DNA from: G963663365 sp963663365
Lineage (GTDB): Bacteria; Hinthialibacterota; Hinthialibacteria; Hinthialibacterales; G963663365
Direction of reading: 5' to 3'
Assembly (NCBI GenBank): GCA_963663365.2
Contig: CAXXIH010000008.1
Location: forward strand, 1,798,001 to 1,862,000
DNA: 64,000 bases
Below, in pieces: positions 44,836 to 52,925 of the stretch. Position 1 is the first letter of the stretch. Every line of letters starts with the position of its first letter. The position numbers were made by a program, and so were the translations under genes. Under the pieces are notes generated by a model that saw only the letters and a list, made by a program, of their open reading frames with translations, did no database searches and was not told the DNA's origin.

Positions 44836-46456
44836 CGTTTGATTCCTCCTCTGTTCCTTCAGTCTTCCAAGGCGTTCCACGCAGATCGGTGGTGCGATCC
44901 TTTTCGTCTTTCATGACCAAGGCGTTCGCCACAAGTTCGTGAATACCCGCGACTTCCACACCGGGCACCCAATAATTCATCAATGTCGGCAGGACAGCCT
45001 TATCAATGGCACAGATGCAGGTAAGCAAATTCACGCCATGCTTGTCATGCACATATTTCACAGCATTGGCACGCGGGAATCCGCCGCGCATACGCATCTC
45101 CATGAACTCATCGGTTCCCAAACCGGAGCCGCTTCCACAACAGAAAGTCTGTTCACGGATTGTATTTTCCGGCATTTCATAGAAGTTATTGGTTACATGA
45201 TTCAGGATATAACGGGGTTCTTCTAATAGCCCCAACGCCCGGGCGGGATTGCAGGAATCATGGAATGTTAGTTTCCAATGATCGTTACGGCTGGGATCGA
45301 GTTTAAGTTTATTGTTCTTAATCAAGTCTGCGGTAAATTCGCAGATATGCACCATTTTGGTTGATGCCGCGTTTTCAAAAACAGTCCCCGTAATAGGTGA
45401 CACCGGCTGCTCGAGGAAATCGGCGGGCCCATTCATCGTATCCATATACTGATGAACAACCCGCCACATATGGCCGCATTCACAGCCCAGAATCCATTTA
45501 ACGCCGAGCCGTTTTGCTTCCGCATAAATTTTGGCATTAAGCCGCTTAATCATTTCACGGGAATGGAACAAGCCAAAATTGCCACCCTCTGAAGCATAAG
45601 CGCTAAACGTGTAATCAAGGCCGATTTCATGGAAAAGAGCCAGATAACCAAGGAATGTGTAATAGTGCGGCGATGCAAAATAATCGGCCGAGGGGACAAC
45701 CACAAGCACTTCAGCGCCTTTTTTATGAATAGGCGGATCTACAGTGACTCCGGCTACATCAGAGAGATCATCCGCAGCAAATTCGACATTATCGCGGAAG
45801 GCATGGGGAGGCACGCCCAAGTGGTTTCCCGTTCTGTGGCAATTGGCTACAGGTTCGCAAATCCAATTAATGCTGCAACCCAAAAGGTTAAGCAGTTCAC
45901 GGCCTTGCATGGTGATTTCAGCCGTATCGATTCCATAAGGACAATACACACTGCAACGCCTGCATTCGGTACATTGATAGAAGTAATAGAACCATTCTTT
46001 AATGACTTCAGGAGTCAAAGGCCGTCCACCCGCAAACTTGCCGAGGACTTTTCCCGCTGCTGTAAAATCGTTGCGATACACCGAGCGCAAAAGTTCAGCG
46101 CGCAGAACCGGCATGTTTTTGGGGTCGCCCGATCCGATGTAGAAATGACACTTATCGGCGCAGGCCCCGCAACGTACGCAGATATCCATGAAGAGGCGGA
46201 AGGAACGGTATTTATCAAGACGGTCCTTCATCCCATCCGTAATGATCGTCTTCCAGTCATCAGGCAGCCCCCAGTCTTCATCGGCAGGCGACCATTCGCG
46301 CGCAAAAGGAAGGTCTAAATACTTAAGGTTTTTCGGTGCCGCACTATAGCACCAAGTCCCTTTCTTGAAATCCACCGTAGGATCCATCCACGCCTTCTCG
46401 GGAAGGGCATAATCAACTTTGGATAGTACTTCCGGTTTTGGGGTCTCGTCCGCCAT
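44828..46456 (-). CDS. dsrK: DsrK, HdrD-like iron-sulfur subunit of DsrMKJOP
   Basis: A 542-residue cytosolic subunit related to the catalytic subunit of heterodisulfide reductase. Two [4Fe-4S] motifs, CVRCGACADKCHFY near residue 95 and CTECRRCSVYCPYG near residue 160, precede a CCG-type domain with CNPARALG and FCCGSGSGLG that holds the special cluster. DsrK is thought to reduce the DsrC trisulfide made by DsrAB. AAGGA lies upstream of the ATG, and the gene begins 3 bases after the dsrM stop. Confidence 0.95.
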   Translation of the reverse strand: MADETPKPEVLSKVDYALPEKAWMDPTVDFKKGTWCYSAAPKNLKYLDLPFAREWSPADEDWGLPDDWKTIITDGMKDRLDKYRSFRLFMDICVRCGACADKCHFYIGSGDPKNMPVLRAELLRSVYRNDFTAAGKVLGKFAGGRPLTPEVIKEWFYYFYQCTECRRCSVYCPYGIDTAEITMQGRELLNLLGCSINWICEPVANCHRTGNHLGVPPHAFRDNVEFAADDLSDVAGVTVDPPIHKKGAEVLVVVPSADYFASPHYYTFLGYLALFHEIGLDYTFSAYASEGGNFGLFHSREMIKRLNAKIYAEAKRLGVKWILGCECGHMWRVVHQYMDTMNGPADFLEQPVSPITGTVFENAASTKMVHICEFTADLIKNNKLKLDPSRNDHWKLTFHDSCNPARALGLLEEPRYILNHVTNNFYEMPENTIREQTFCCGSGSGLGTDEFMEMRMRGGFPRANAVKYVHDKHGVNLLTCICAIDKAVLPTLMNYWVPGVEVAGIHELVANALVMKDEKDRTTDLRGTPWKTEGTEEESNDA

Positions 46457-46458
46457 GG

Positions 46459-47454
46459 TTATTCCTTCTCAAGCGTATAGCCAGATGCTTTCAATTTTTC
46501 TTTAAACTCTTCTTCCCATTCATCGTATGTATGCACGGCAACGGGCGCATTCCACGGATTCACATGACGAACCGCACGATTGTTGTTGGCTAAATTGCGT
46601 GTCGGACTGAGAAATACACCGGCCATATGCGCAAGTTTGCTAAATGGGAAATAGGCCAAAAGAGTGCAAACCAAGAACAAATGCACATAGAATATGGAAT
46701 TGATTCCATCAGGAATTGCAGGCTGAAAGCTAAGCAATCCCGCTGTCAGCGCTTTGACTTGAACCAGTTCCGCCTTAAGCGGCGTGTAGCGCATGATGAT
46801 GCCACTGATTGCAATTCCTAAAATCAAGAAGAGCGGAAAATAGTCAGCGGGAAGCGATATATAACGGATTTTCGAATCGAAGATTCTGCGGAACAGTAGA
46901 AAAGTCAGCGCAGCAACAATCACGATATCCGTTAAAAGGAGAATCGGAACTCCGATCTGGAAGAATCCATCAAGCGCCTGCAAACCTCGGACTAATCCCG
47001 GAACCTCCGTCGTAAAAAAGCGCAAGTGGCGAATTAGGATAATCAAAAAAGACCAATGAAAGGCCAATGCTCCGACCCAAAGGTACTTTTGTGCACCATA
47101 AACCAATCGTGGACCTTCTCTGAGTTCAAACGCCGTGTTTTTGAATAGCGAGCGGAAGAAGAGAATTTCCAGAGCCATCCGTCCGATTACGCCGGCTGTG
47201 CTATGAGGATTATCAAGTTTGTTGGATGGAATCCAATCCAGAGATTTCTGCTGCCCGGATGTTGTCGGGATGCGAAACGGCTCCGGGGCACGTGCCCAAA
47301 GAATCACGCGATAAACCAAGCCCACAACAAACAGGGCCAAAGCAACATAGGGAATGGCTATCCCAAATAATCCTTCCAGTCCGGCTGTTCCGGCACCCAC
47401 CAGGGCAATCACAACCAAGGCCGCCACTACCAACAAGGAGAGCAGGGCGCTCAT
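46459..47454 (-). CDS. dsrM: DsrM, cytochrome b subunit of DsrMKJOP
   Basis: About 331 residues from the ATG at 47454, chosen for GAGGGA seven bases upstream; a longer frame would overlap the preceding gene. It is a NarI-like membrane protein with N-terminal helices and a five-helix b-type haem domain with His in LAFHWSFLIILIRH and FYVHLFLVC. DsrM oxidises or reduces menaquinol and passes electrons to DsrK. It is the first gene of dsrMKJOP. Confidence 0.93.
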   Translation of the reverse strand: MSALLSLLVVAALVVIALVGAGTAGLEGLFGIAIPYVALALFVVGLVYRVILWARAPEPFRIPTTSGQQKSLDWIPSNKLDNPHSTAGVIGRMALEILFFRSLFKNTAFELREGPRLVYGAQKYLWVGALAFHWSFLIILIRHLRFFTTEVPGLVRGLQALDGFFQIGVPILLLTDIVIVAALTFLLFRRIFDSKIRYISLPADYFPLFLILGIAISGIIMRYTPLKAELVQVKALTAGLLSFQPAIPDGINSIFYVHLFLVCTLLAYFPFSKLAHMAGVFLSPTRNLANNNRAVRHVNPWNAPVAVHTYDEWEEEFKEKLKASGYTLEKE

Positions 47455-47476
47455 GTTCAATTCCCTCTCTTTCTCG

Positions 47477-48031
47477 TCAACCAACCAAAGTATCTTCCGG
47501 TTCTTCGTCTCTTCTATCTTCGGCAACGATCAGTTCCGCACGCTGCAAAAGTTTGAATGATCGCCGTTTGATTTCTTCAGCCTTTAGGTCATAAAGTTTC
47601 TCGCGGCATTGCATATAGATATCGAAGCCCCGCGCGGTCAGGCTATCGATACGTGCATCGAGTATCGCCAATTCAGCGGAGATGCCGTCACCGTGAATAT
47701 CTTCACCAAGCGATTCACGAATCACTCCTTTTAGTAAAAAGAGAAATCCGACAGCTTGTGAAGGCGGAAATTCTTGAACCGCGCGAATACGAATAATGTT
47801 TTCGAATTCGGCGGGCACAGCGGATGAATTGGCTGAGGCTTGAGGGCCAAAGACGACGGTTTCAAACAGATGCTCAACCCCTTCCGCAATGGCATTACCG
47901 ACCGGATTGGCAAATTGGTTTTTCTCTTTCTTCAGAAAGGCCGCCGTATCGGAGGGATAAGTTTCGACAATACGCTGAAACCACCCCTCCATAATGGCAG
48001 ACTTCTTCCCTGCTAAGAGTGTTTCAAGCAT
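47477..48031 (-). CDS. RsbRD-N-like protein inside the dsr operon
   Basis: A 184-residue helical protein with the pattern of the RsbRD N-terminal domain: KKSAIMEGWFQRIVETYPSDTAAFLKKEKNQFANPVG, then IIRIRAVQEFPPSQAVGFLFLLKGVIRESL and a final long helix with CREKLYDLKAEEIKRR. RsbR relatives are sensor parts of stressosomes. No STAS domain follows here, so it is a stand-alone sensor domain. Similar proteins occur directly upstream of dsrM in sulfate reducers. Its role is unknown. It lies between dsrC and dsrM with a short gap on each side. Confidence 0.85.
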   Translation of the reverse strand: MLETLLAGKKSAIMEGWFQRIVETYPSDTAAFLKKEKNQFANPVGNAIAEGVEHLFETVVFGPQASANSSAVPAEFENIIRIRAVQEFPPSQAVGFLFLLKGVIRESLGEDIHGDGISAELAILDARIDSLTARGFDIYMQCREKLYDLKAEEIKRRSFKLLQRAELIVAEDRRDEEPEDTLVG

Positions 48032-48094
48032 GATAAATCTCGATGCTCAGCACATGCTGCTCAGCGGACCGAAGGGCTCTTTGTCCGGATTCGA

Positions 48095-48412
48095 TCAGAC
48101 GCAACCGGTCGGTTTCGGAAGGCCGGCCAGCTTGCAAGCGCCTTTTGCAGGTCCTGACGGGAACAGCTCATAAATTCGTTTTAGGTCGCATCCTGTCTGT
48201 TTACAGAGTTTGCGAACCATTGGCGCAACACCGAATTCTAAATAATAATCGCGGATGTAATTGATGATTTTCCAATGTTCTTCGGAAAGATCATCCACGC
48301 CTTCACCCGGGGCAAGCGCCTTTGCAACTTCTTCATCCCAGTTTTCGGTCTCTTGAATGAAACCGTCTTCATCTAGTTCGAATGATTTTCCAGCAAGTTC
48401 TACTATAGCCAT
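48095..48412 (-). CDS. dsrC: DsrC, sulfur carrier of sulfite reduction
   Basis: A 105-residue protein with GGAGGAAATA before the ATG. The C-terminal arm GACKLAGLPKPTGCV has both Cys residues, spaced by ten residues, so it is the functional DsrC class and not the TusE-only class. DsrAB attaches sulfite sulfur between the two Cys as a trisulfide, which the membrane complex reduces to sulfide. It lies between dsrN and the RsbRD-like gene. Confidence 0.97.
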   Translation of the reverse strand: MAIVELAGKSFELDEDGFIQETENWDEEVAKALAPGEGVDDLSEEHWKIINYIRDYYLEFGVAPMVRKLCKQTGCDLKRIYELFPSGPAKGACKLAGLPKPTGCV

Positions 48413-48516
48413 TATTTCCTCCGTACCACCTGGTGTTCAAAATGACGGCCGATCCCGAAAATCGAGAACAGGAACCGGTTACTTACAAAAAACCTGATGC
48501 CTGACGACATCCTTTA

Positions 48517-49965
48517 TTAACCATATGTTCCACTGCAGGCTCTTGCGTTGGCACAATCACCGCTTTTAAAGGCAGCGGCCTGGTGGAACAAACCTTCGGC
48601 CCACAACGCATTGCTTACAGCATGATGGTGACAAAACGATGCTAAGGTATTCTTAAATAAGAGCCCATCACGTTTGTCCGCAAAGCCGTTACCGCGTTGC
48701 ATTTTAAAAATCGAATTCTCCATATCATGCAGGCAATTTCGAATACGGGCATATCGAAATTCATGTCCTCGAAGTTGCGTACCTGCAGGGAAAAACGGAT
48801 TTTGACGGTCCACTTGTACAATCGTGTAACCGTGTCCCGCCGGACGTGAGCCAACCGTGAATTCAACTCCAAACACTCCCACCATGGGATAGCGCGTATC
48901 GTTAATTAAGATCGACTCGCTTAAGTAGATGAGTCCGCCGCATTCGGCCAAAACCGGCAATCCTTTTTCAATGGATTCGCGGATACTCGAACGCATTGTT
49001 CGATTTGCGGCCAATTTTTCGGCATGCATCTCCGGGAATCCGCCGCCGATATAGAGCGCATCCACTGAAGGCAGCCCGGAATCTTCAAGCGCATTGACCT
49101 CAACTAACTCAGCGCCGAGGGTCTGCAATGCTTCAAGGTTCTCCGGATAGTAGAAATGAAAAGCAGCATCGCGAATCACACCGATGCGAATCTCCGAAGT
49201 GGGAGGTCTGTGATTGAAATCGAATCCTGAAACTGTCAGCGGCTTATTTGAAGCGGCAAGAGATTGGATAGCATCCAAATCCACATGCTGTTCAATGATA
49301 TCCCCTAACAGATCGAGAACATCGTCCGTTTTGCCATGCTCGGCGGGCGGGCAAAGCCCTAGATGGCGCTCCGAAAACGACAAATCATTCAATTTCGGAA
49401 TAACACCAACAACCGGAATCCCTGTTGCATCTTCAATAGCGGAGCGAATTACCTGGGTGTGGCGTTCACAAGCCACACGGTTGAGAATCACACCGCAAAT
49501 ACAAACATCCGGATTGAGGTTTTTACAGCCAAGCACCATGGCGGCCATGGTGCGTGTAGCCTTTGTGCAATCCAAAACCAGAACGACAGGGGTTTTCAGT
49601 TGGATAGCCAATTCGGCCGAGCTGTAGGTTCCGGCTGCATCCAATCCATCGTAAAGCCCGCGATTACCTTCGATGACGGCGATATCCCGGCCGTTCGTAT
49701 TTTGGACAAACGACCGAAGGATATCATCCGTCTTCATCAGGAATGCATCGAGATTTCGGCAAGGATTATCCGCCGCCATCGATAGCCATTCAGAATCGAT
49801 ATAATCGGGACCTTTTTTGAATGGAGCCACGCGAAGACCGCGCCGATGCAACGCACGCGTCAGCCCGGCTGCGACGACTGTCTTGCCGGAGCCGCCGCGA
49901 AGTCCGCACACCATCATGCGGGGACAGCTACTTTGCACACGATCATTCAGCGGGAATTTCATCAT
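48517..49965 (-). CDS. dsrN: DsrN, cobyrinate a,c-diamide synthase-like sirohaem amidase
   Basis: A 482-residue glutamine amidotransferase of the CobB/CbiA family. The ATP loop CGLRGGSGKTVVAAGL lies near residue 21, and the glutaminase cysteine is in LAECGGLIYL, with GGGFPEMHAEKLAAN before it and a C-terminal SFCHHHAVSNALW His. In dsr operons the protein (DsrN) converts sirohaem to sirohaem amide, the form found in DsrAB. Since no other cobalamin gene is adjacent, that role is preferred over B12 synthesis. It lies between dsrD and dsrC. Confidence 0.9.
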   Translation of the reverse strand: MMKFPLNDRVQSSCPRMMVCGLRGGSGKTVVAAGLTRALHRRGLRVAPFKKGPDYIDSEWLSMAADNPCRNLDAFLMKTDDILRSFVQNTNGRDIAVIEGNRGLYDGLDAAGTYSSAELAIQLKTPVVLVLDCTKATRTMAAMVLGCKNLNPDVCICGVILNRVACERHTQVIRSAIEDATGIPVVGVIPKLNDLSFSERHLGLCPPAEHGKTDDVLDLLGDIIEQHVDLDAIQSLAASNKPLTVSGFDFNHRPPTSEIRIGVIRDAAFHFYYPENLEALQTLGAELVEVNALEDSGLPSVDALYIGGGFPEMHAEKLAANRTMRSSIRESIEKGLPVLAECGGLIYLSESILINDTRYPMVGVFGVEFTVGSRPAGHGYTIVQVDRQNPFFPAGTQLRGHEFRYARIRNCLHDMENSIFKMQRGNGFADKRDGLLFKNTLASFCHHHAVSNALWAEGLFHQAAAFKSGDCANARACSGTYG

Positions 49966-50011
49966 TCAAACCGCCCGTAACCGTTTCTCTCTTGTTACCG
50001 GCAAAAGGGGA

Positions 50012-50266
50012 TTACCCTTTGGCCGCGCCTTCTTCATGCGGTAGTTCAATAAAGGAACCACCAAAATACGTATAAACACACCGCCCGGATTCGATGATTT
50101 CTCGAATGGCCGCTTTGCAGAGTTTTTTGTCGCACTTATCACCGCCAAAGTGCTCAATCATTGCTTTCTGCAAGTCGGTGGGCTTCAACTTCTTTTGGCC
50201 TTGAACCTCGGCCACCAATTTGTACATCGCATCCGCGACCTGTTCGACTGTTAGTTCATCAGCCAT
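50012..50266 (-). CDS. dsrD: DsrD, sulfite reductase activator
   Basis: An 84-residue protein from the ATG at 50266, six bases after AGGAG; the ATG two codons upstream would sit on the ribosome site. The winged-helix pattern VEQVADAMYKLVAEV, DLQKAMIEHFGGDKCDKKLCKAAIREIIESGRCVY matches DsrD. DsrD raises DsrAB activity and is a marker of reductive, not oxidative, dsr sets. It follows dsrB by 12 bases. Confidence 0.95.
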   Translation of the reverse strand: MADELTVEQVADAMYKLVAEVQGQKKLKPTDLQKAMIEHFGGDKCDKKLCKAAIREIIESGRCVYTYFGGSFIELPHEEGAAKG

Positions 50267-50278
50267 TTTCATCTCCTG

Positions 50279-51355
50279 TCAGAAACGAAGATGGGCGGAA
50301 CGTTTGAAGGAAAGACCGGCGTATTTGAAGTCATCGATATGTTCTTTCTGGAATTCGATGCCGGTTAATTCAAAGAACCTTGGCCAGCCGATTCTTTCAA
50401 TCCATTCACCCATACGTTCATATTTCCGAGCGTTCGCTGCCCAGACTTCGACTATTTTTGTGACGGTTTCCACCACCTCAGGCCACATCGGTGGATTGTT
50501 CGGCAAGAACGGAACTGCAAGTTTTGAGAACATCGGTTCGTGACGGGCATTGGAGACTTTGCCGCCGACCCAGATTGAAACGCCGTCGTTTAACGGATCA
50601 TTAAGCGTCATCGCCGGACAAACCGTGTAACAGTTCGCGCAGAACATGCAGAGATCTTCATTGACCGACACGGATTGTTTTCCATCCACCTGTTCCGGAC
50701 GAATTGCCGCTGTCGGGCAAGCCGACACGACTGTAGGAATTTCGCAAATACTGGGAACACGGGTGTGATCAACTTTGGGTGGCCGCCGGTGAATACCTAA
50801 AATGGCGATATCCGAGCAGTGCACGGCGCCACACATATTCAAGCAACAGGCCAAAGCGATACGCAGTTTTCCGGGAAGGTCTGTGGATTTGAATTTGTCG
50901 CAAAGCGCGTCCATAACATTCTTGACAACACCGGACGCATCAGTCGCCGCCGAGTGGCAGTGAATCCAGCCTTGCGTATGTACGATATTGGAGATGGTGT
51001 TGCCAACTCCGCCGACAGGGAAATCCATCTTTTCAAGTTCTTCGATCAACGGATTGATTTTCGATTCGTCGGTCAAAAGGAACTCAATGTTATTGCGGCT
51101 GGTGAAACGCAAATACCCATCGCAATACTTATCGGCAAGGTCGCAAATATCGCGGATCGTATAAATACTCATCAAACGAGGTGATCCCGCGCGAACCGAA
51201 TAAAGCTTGTCGCCCGACTCGGCCGTGTGTACCAAGACACCCGGTCTGGGAATCTCGTGATAAAGCCATTTTCCATAATTTTCTTTGACGATCGGTGGAA
51301 GGTGTTTCTGATAATGGGGTGGACCGATGTCAGTTAATCTTTCTGTTGGGGACAT
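50279..51355 (-). CDS. dsrB: DsrB, beta subunit of dissimilatory sulfite reductase
   Basis: A 358-residue subunit with AGGAGG seven bases before the ATG. The sirohaem and [4Fe-4S] motif ACCLNMCGAVHCSD is near residue 180 and a ferredoxin insert has CMFCANCYTVCPAM near residue 235. DsrB carries the catalytic sirohaem in the alpha2beta2 enzyme that reduces sulfite. It is 50 bases from dsrA and 12 from dsrD. Confidence 0.97.
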   Translation of the reverse strand: MSPTERLTDIGPPHYQKHLPPIVKENYGKWLYHEIPRPGVLVHTAESGDKLYSVRAGSPRLMSIYTIRDICDLADKYCDGYLRFTSRNNIEFLLTDESKINPLIEELEKMDFPVGGVGNTISNIVHTQGWIHCHSAATDASGVVKNVMDALCDKFKSTDLPGKLRIALACCLNMCGAVHCSDIAILGIHRRPPKVDHTRVPSICEIPTVVSACPTAAIRPEQVDGKQSVSVNEDLCMFCANCYTVCPAMTLNDPLNDGVSIWVGGKVSNARHEPMFSKLAVPFLPNNPPMWPEVVETVTKIVEVWAANARKYERMGEWIERIGWPRFFELTGIEFQKEHIDDFKYAGLSFKRSAHLRF

Positions 51356-51405
51356 CTAAAATCCTCCTGAATTTATTCATGCTTTCGTTCTAATCTTTGG
51401 CGCAG

Positions 51406-52623
51406 TTACTCGTCCTCATCTTCATCTTCGTCGCCTTCTTCGAAGTACTCTTCATAGAAGATGTAAGGATTCTCCCTTGGATGAGCGACCATGTAGGGGC
51501 TTGGTTCAACCTCGATGGCTTCAAGGAAATTCCCCATACCCACACGTTGAATAAACTCACCCACGCGCTCTCTGGATTTTCCGTCTTCGGACCAAACATC
51601 CCAGATTCGCTCGGCAAGATCCTTGATCTCCTGGTAAGGAGGTTCCATTTTCATGAAGGGAATGATGACAGATGAAAGCTGCGCGCCTTCCACGATCGGC
51701 GCCTTGGAACCCAACATGATGCACGCCCCGCGTTCTTTGCCGGGCCGTAAAGCTTTTGGCATGGCATTGATGCAGTGCATGCAGCGCACACAGGTTTTAT
51801 TGTCAATATCAAGCGTGTTGCCATCCCATTCCATGCACTTGGCGGGACAGTTGCCGCAAACATCGCGTTCAATATTGAGGCCTTGCTCCGCATATTCCTT
51901 CACGGCAGCCTGGTCAATTTGAATATCATCTTTCCAGGTACCAATGATGGACATATCCGCACGAGCAACCGAAGCGACACAGTCATTGGGGCAACCCGCG
52001 CATTTGAATTTAAATTTATAGGGGAAAGCGGGGCGGTGGAGTTCGTCTTGAAACTCCATGGTTAAGTCATAGCAAAGGTCCAGCGTGTCATAGCAAGCCC
52101 ATTCGCACCGGGCCGGTCCGACACAACAACTCGGCGTACGGACATCGGAACCGGAACCACCCAAATCGAAGCCTTCTTTTGTCAATTCCTCAAACGTGGG
52201 CTCCAATTCTTCGGTTCTTGTTCCCAAAAGAATGATATCGCCGGTTGAGCCATGCATATTGGTCAAACCTGAGCCGTGACGTTCCCAAATGTCACAAATA
52301 GTCCGTAGAGATTCTGTTGTATAGAACCATGCGGCCGGCATATTGATACGCATGGTGTGGAAGTGTGCGACTTCCGGGAACTTATCCGGAACATCGGTGT
52401 ACCGTCCGATGACTCCGCCTCCGTATCCGAAAACTCCAACAATACCGCCGTGTTTCCAGTGACCGATATTCTCTTCATAAGAAAGTTCAAGTTGGCCCAA
52501 CAAATCCTTACACATCGGGTTATGCTCGGCAGCCCTCTTAATCTCTCTTACAAAACTCGGCCATGGCCCTTTATCGAGTTGGTCTAATTTGGGCGTTTTT
52601 CCGTTTGGATTTCCATCCGCCAT
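51406..52623 (-). CDS. dsrA: DsrA, alpha subunit of dissimilatory sulfite reductase
   Basis: A 405-residue subunit with GGGAGGA ten bases before the ATG. The first motif CCVGPARCEWAC and second CAGCPNDC bind the sirohaem-linked cluster; a ferredoxin domain holds CGNCPAKC and CVRCMHC near residues 245-285. The C-terminus ends in an acidic run of Asp and Glu (EEGDEDEDEDE). DsrD nearby and the sequence style indicate the reductive bacterial type. The 302-base gap before it contains several hairpins. Confidence 0.97.
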   Translation of the reverse strand: MADGNPNGKTPKLDQLDKGPWPSFVREIKRAAEHNPMCKDLLGQLELSYEENIGHWKHGGIVGVFGYGGGVIGRYTDVPDKFPEVAHFHTMRINMPAAWFYTTESLRTICDIWERHGSGLTNMHGSTGDIILLGTRTEELEPTFEELTKEGFDLGGSGSDVRTPSCCVGPARCEWACYDTLDLCYDLTMEFQDELHRPAFPYKFKFKCAGCPNDCVASVARADMSIIGTWKDDIQIDQAAVKEYAEQGLNIERDVCGNCPAKCMEWDGNTLDIDNKTCVRCMHCINAMPKALRPGKERGACIMLGSKAPIVEGAQLSSVIIPFMKMEPPYQEIKDLAERIWDVWSEDGKSRERVGEFIQRVGMGNFLEAIEVEPSPYMVAHPRENPYIFYEEYFEEGDEDEDEDE

Positions 52624-52925
52624 GTTGACGCAATCCTCCCTTCATGAGATGTGGCGGGATGCTTCAAAGACACGGGAACTGCCATTTACGATGGTCATCC
52701 CCCCATGGGACCTGGCCATCGCGTCGGGAAGAGATAGCCCGGCTCCGTTTTTGCGGAGCCAGGCCCACAACACAATAAATTCACCTTGTGTGCTTCCCCC
52801 CATCTTCCGGTCTCCCGGGAGATCAAGCACCCCCCCAATCCCGGCAGAATTCTTTGCCGGGAATGGAAACGCCTGTTTTTTTATTTCCTCTCTCAACATA
52901 AGTGCGCTGAGAGTTGAAAGCCTAA
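52624..52925 (-). other. Hairpin-rich spacer between dsrL-like gene and dsrA
   Basis: Three perfect inverted repeats lie here: GGCTCCG/CGGAGCC with a 6-base loop (52741-52760), the 12-bp palindrome TCTCCCGGGAGA (52811-52822), and CCCGGCA/TGCCGGG with an 8-base loop (52840-52861). None has a T-run on the minus strand, so they look like mRNA processing or stability elements. A separate dsrA promoter could also be here. Confidence 0.6.
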
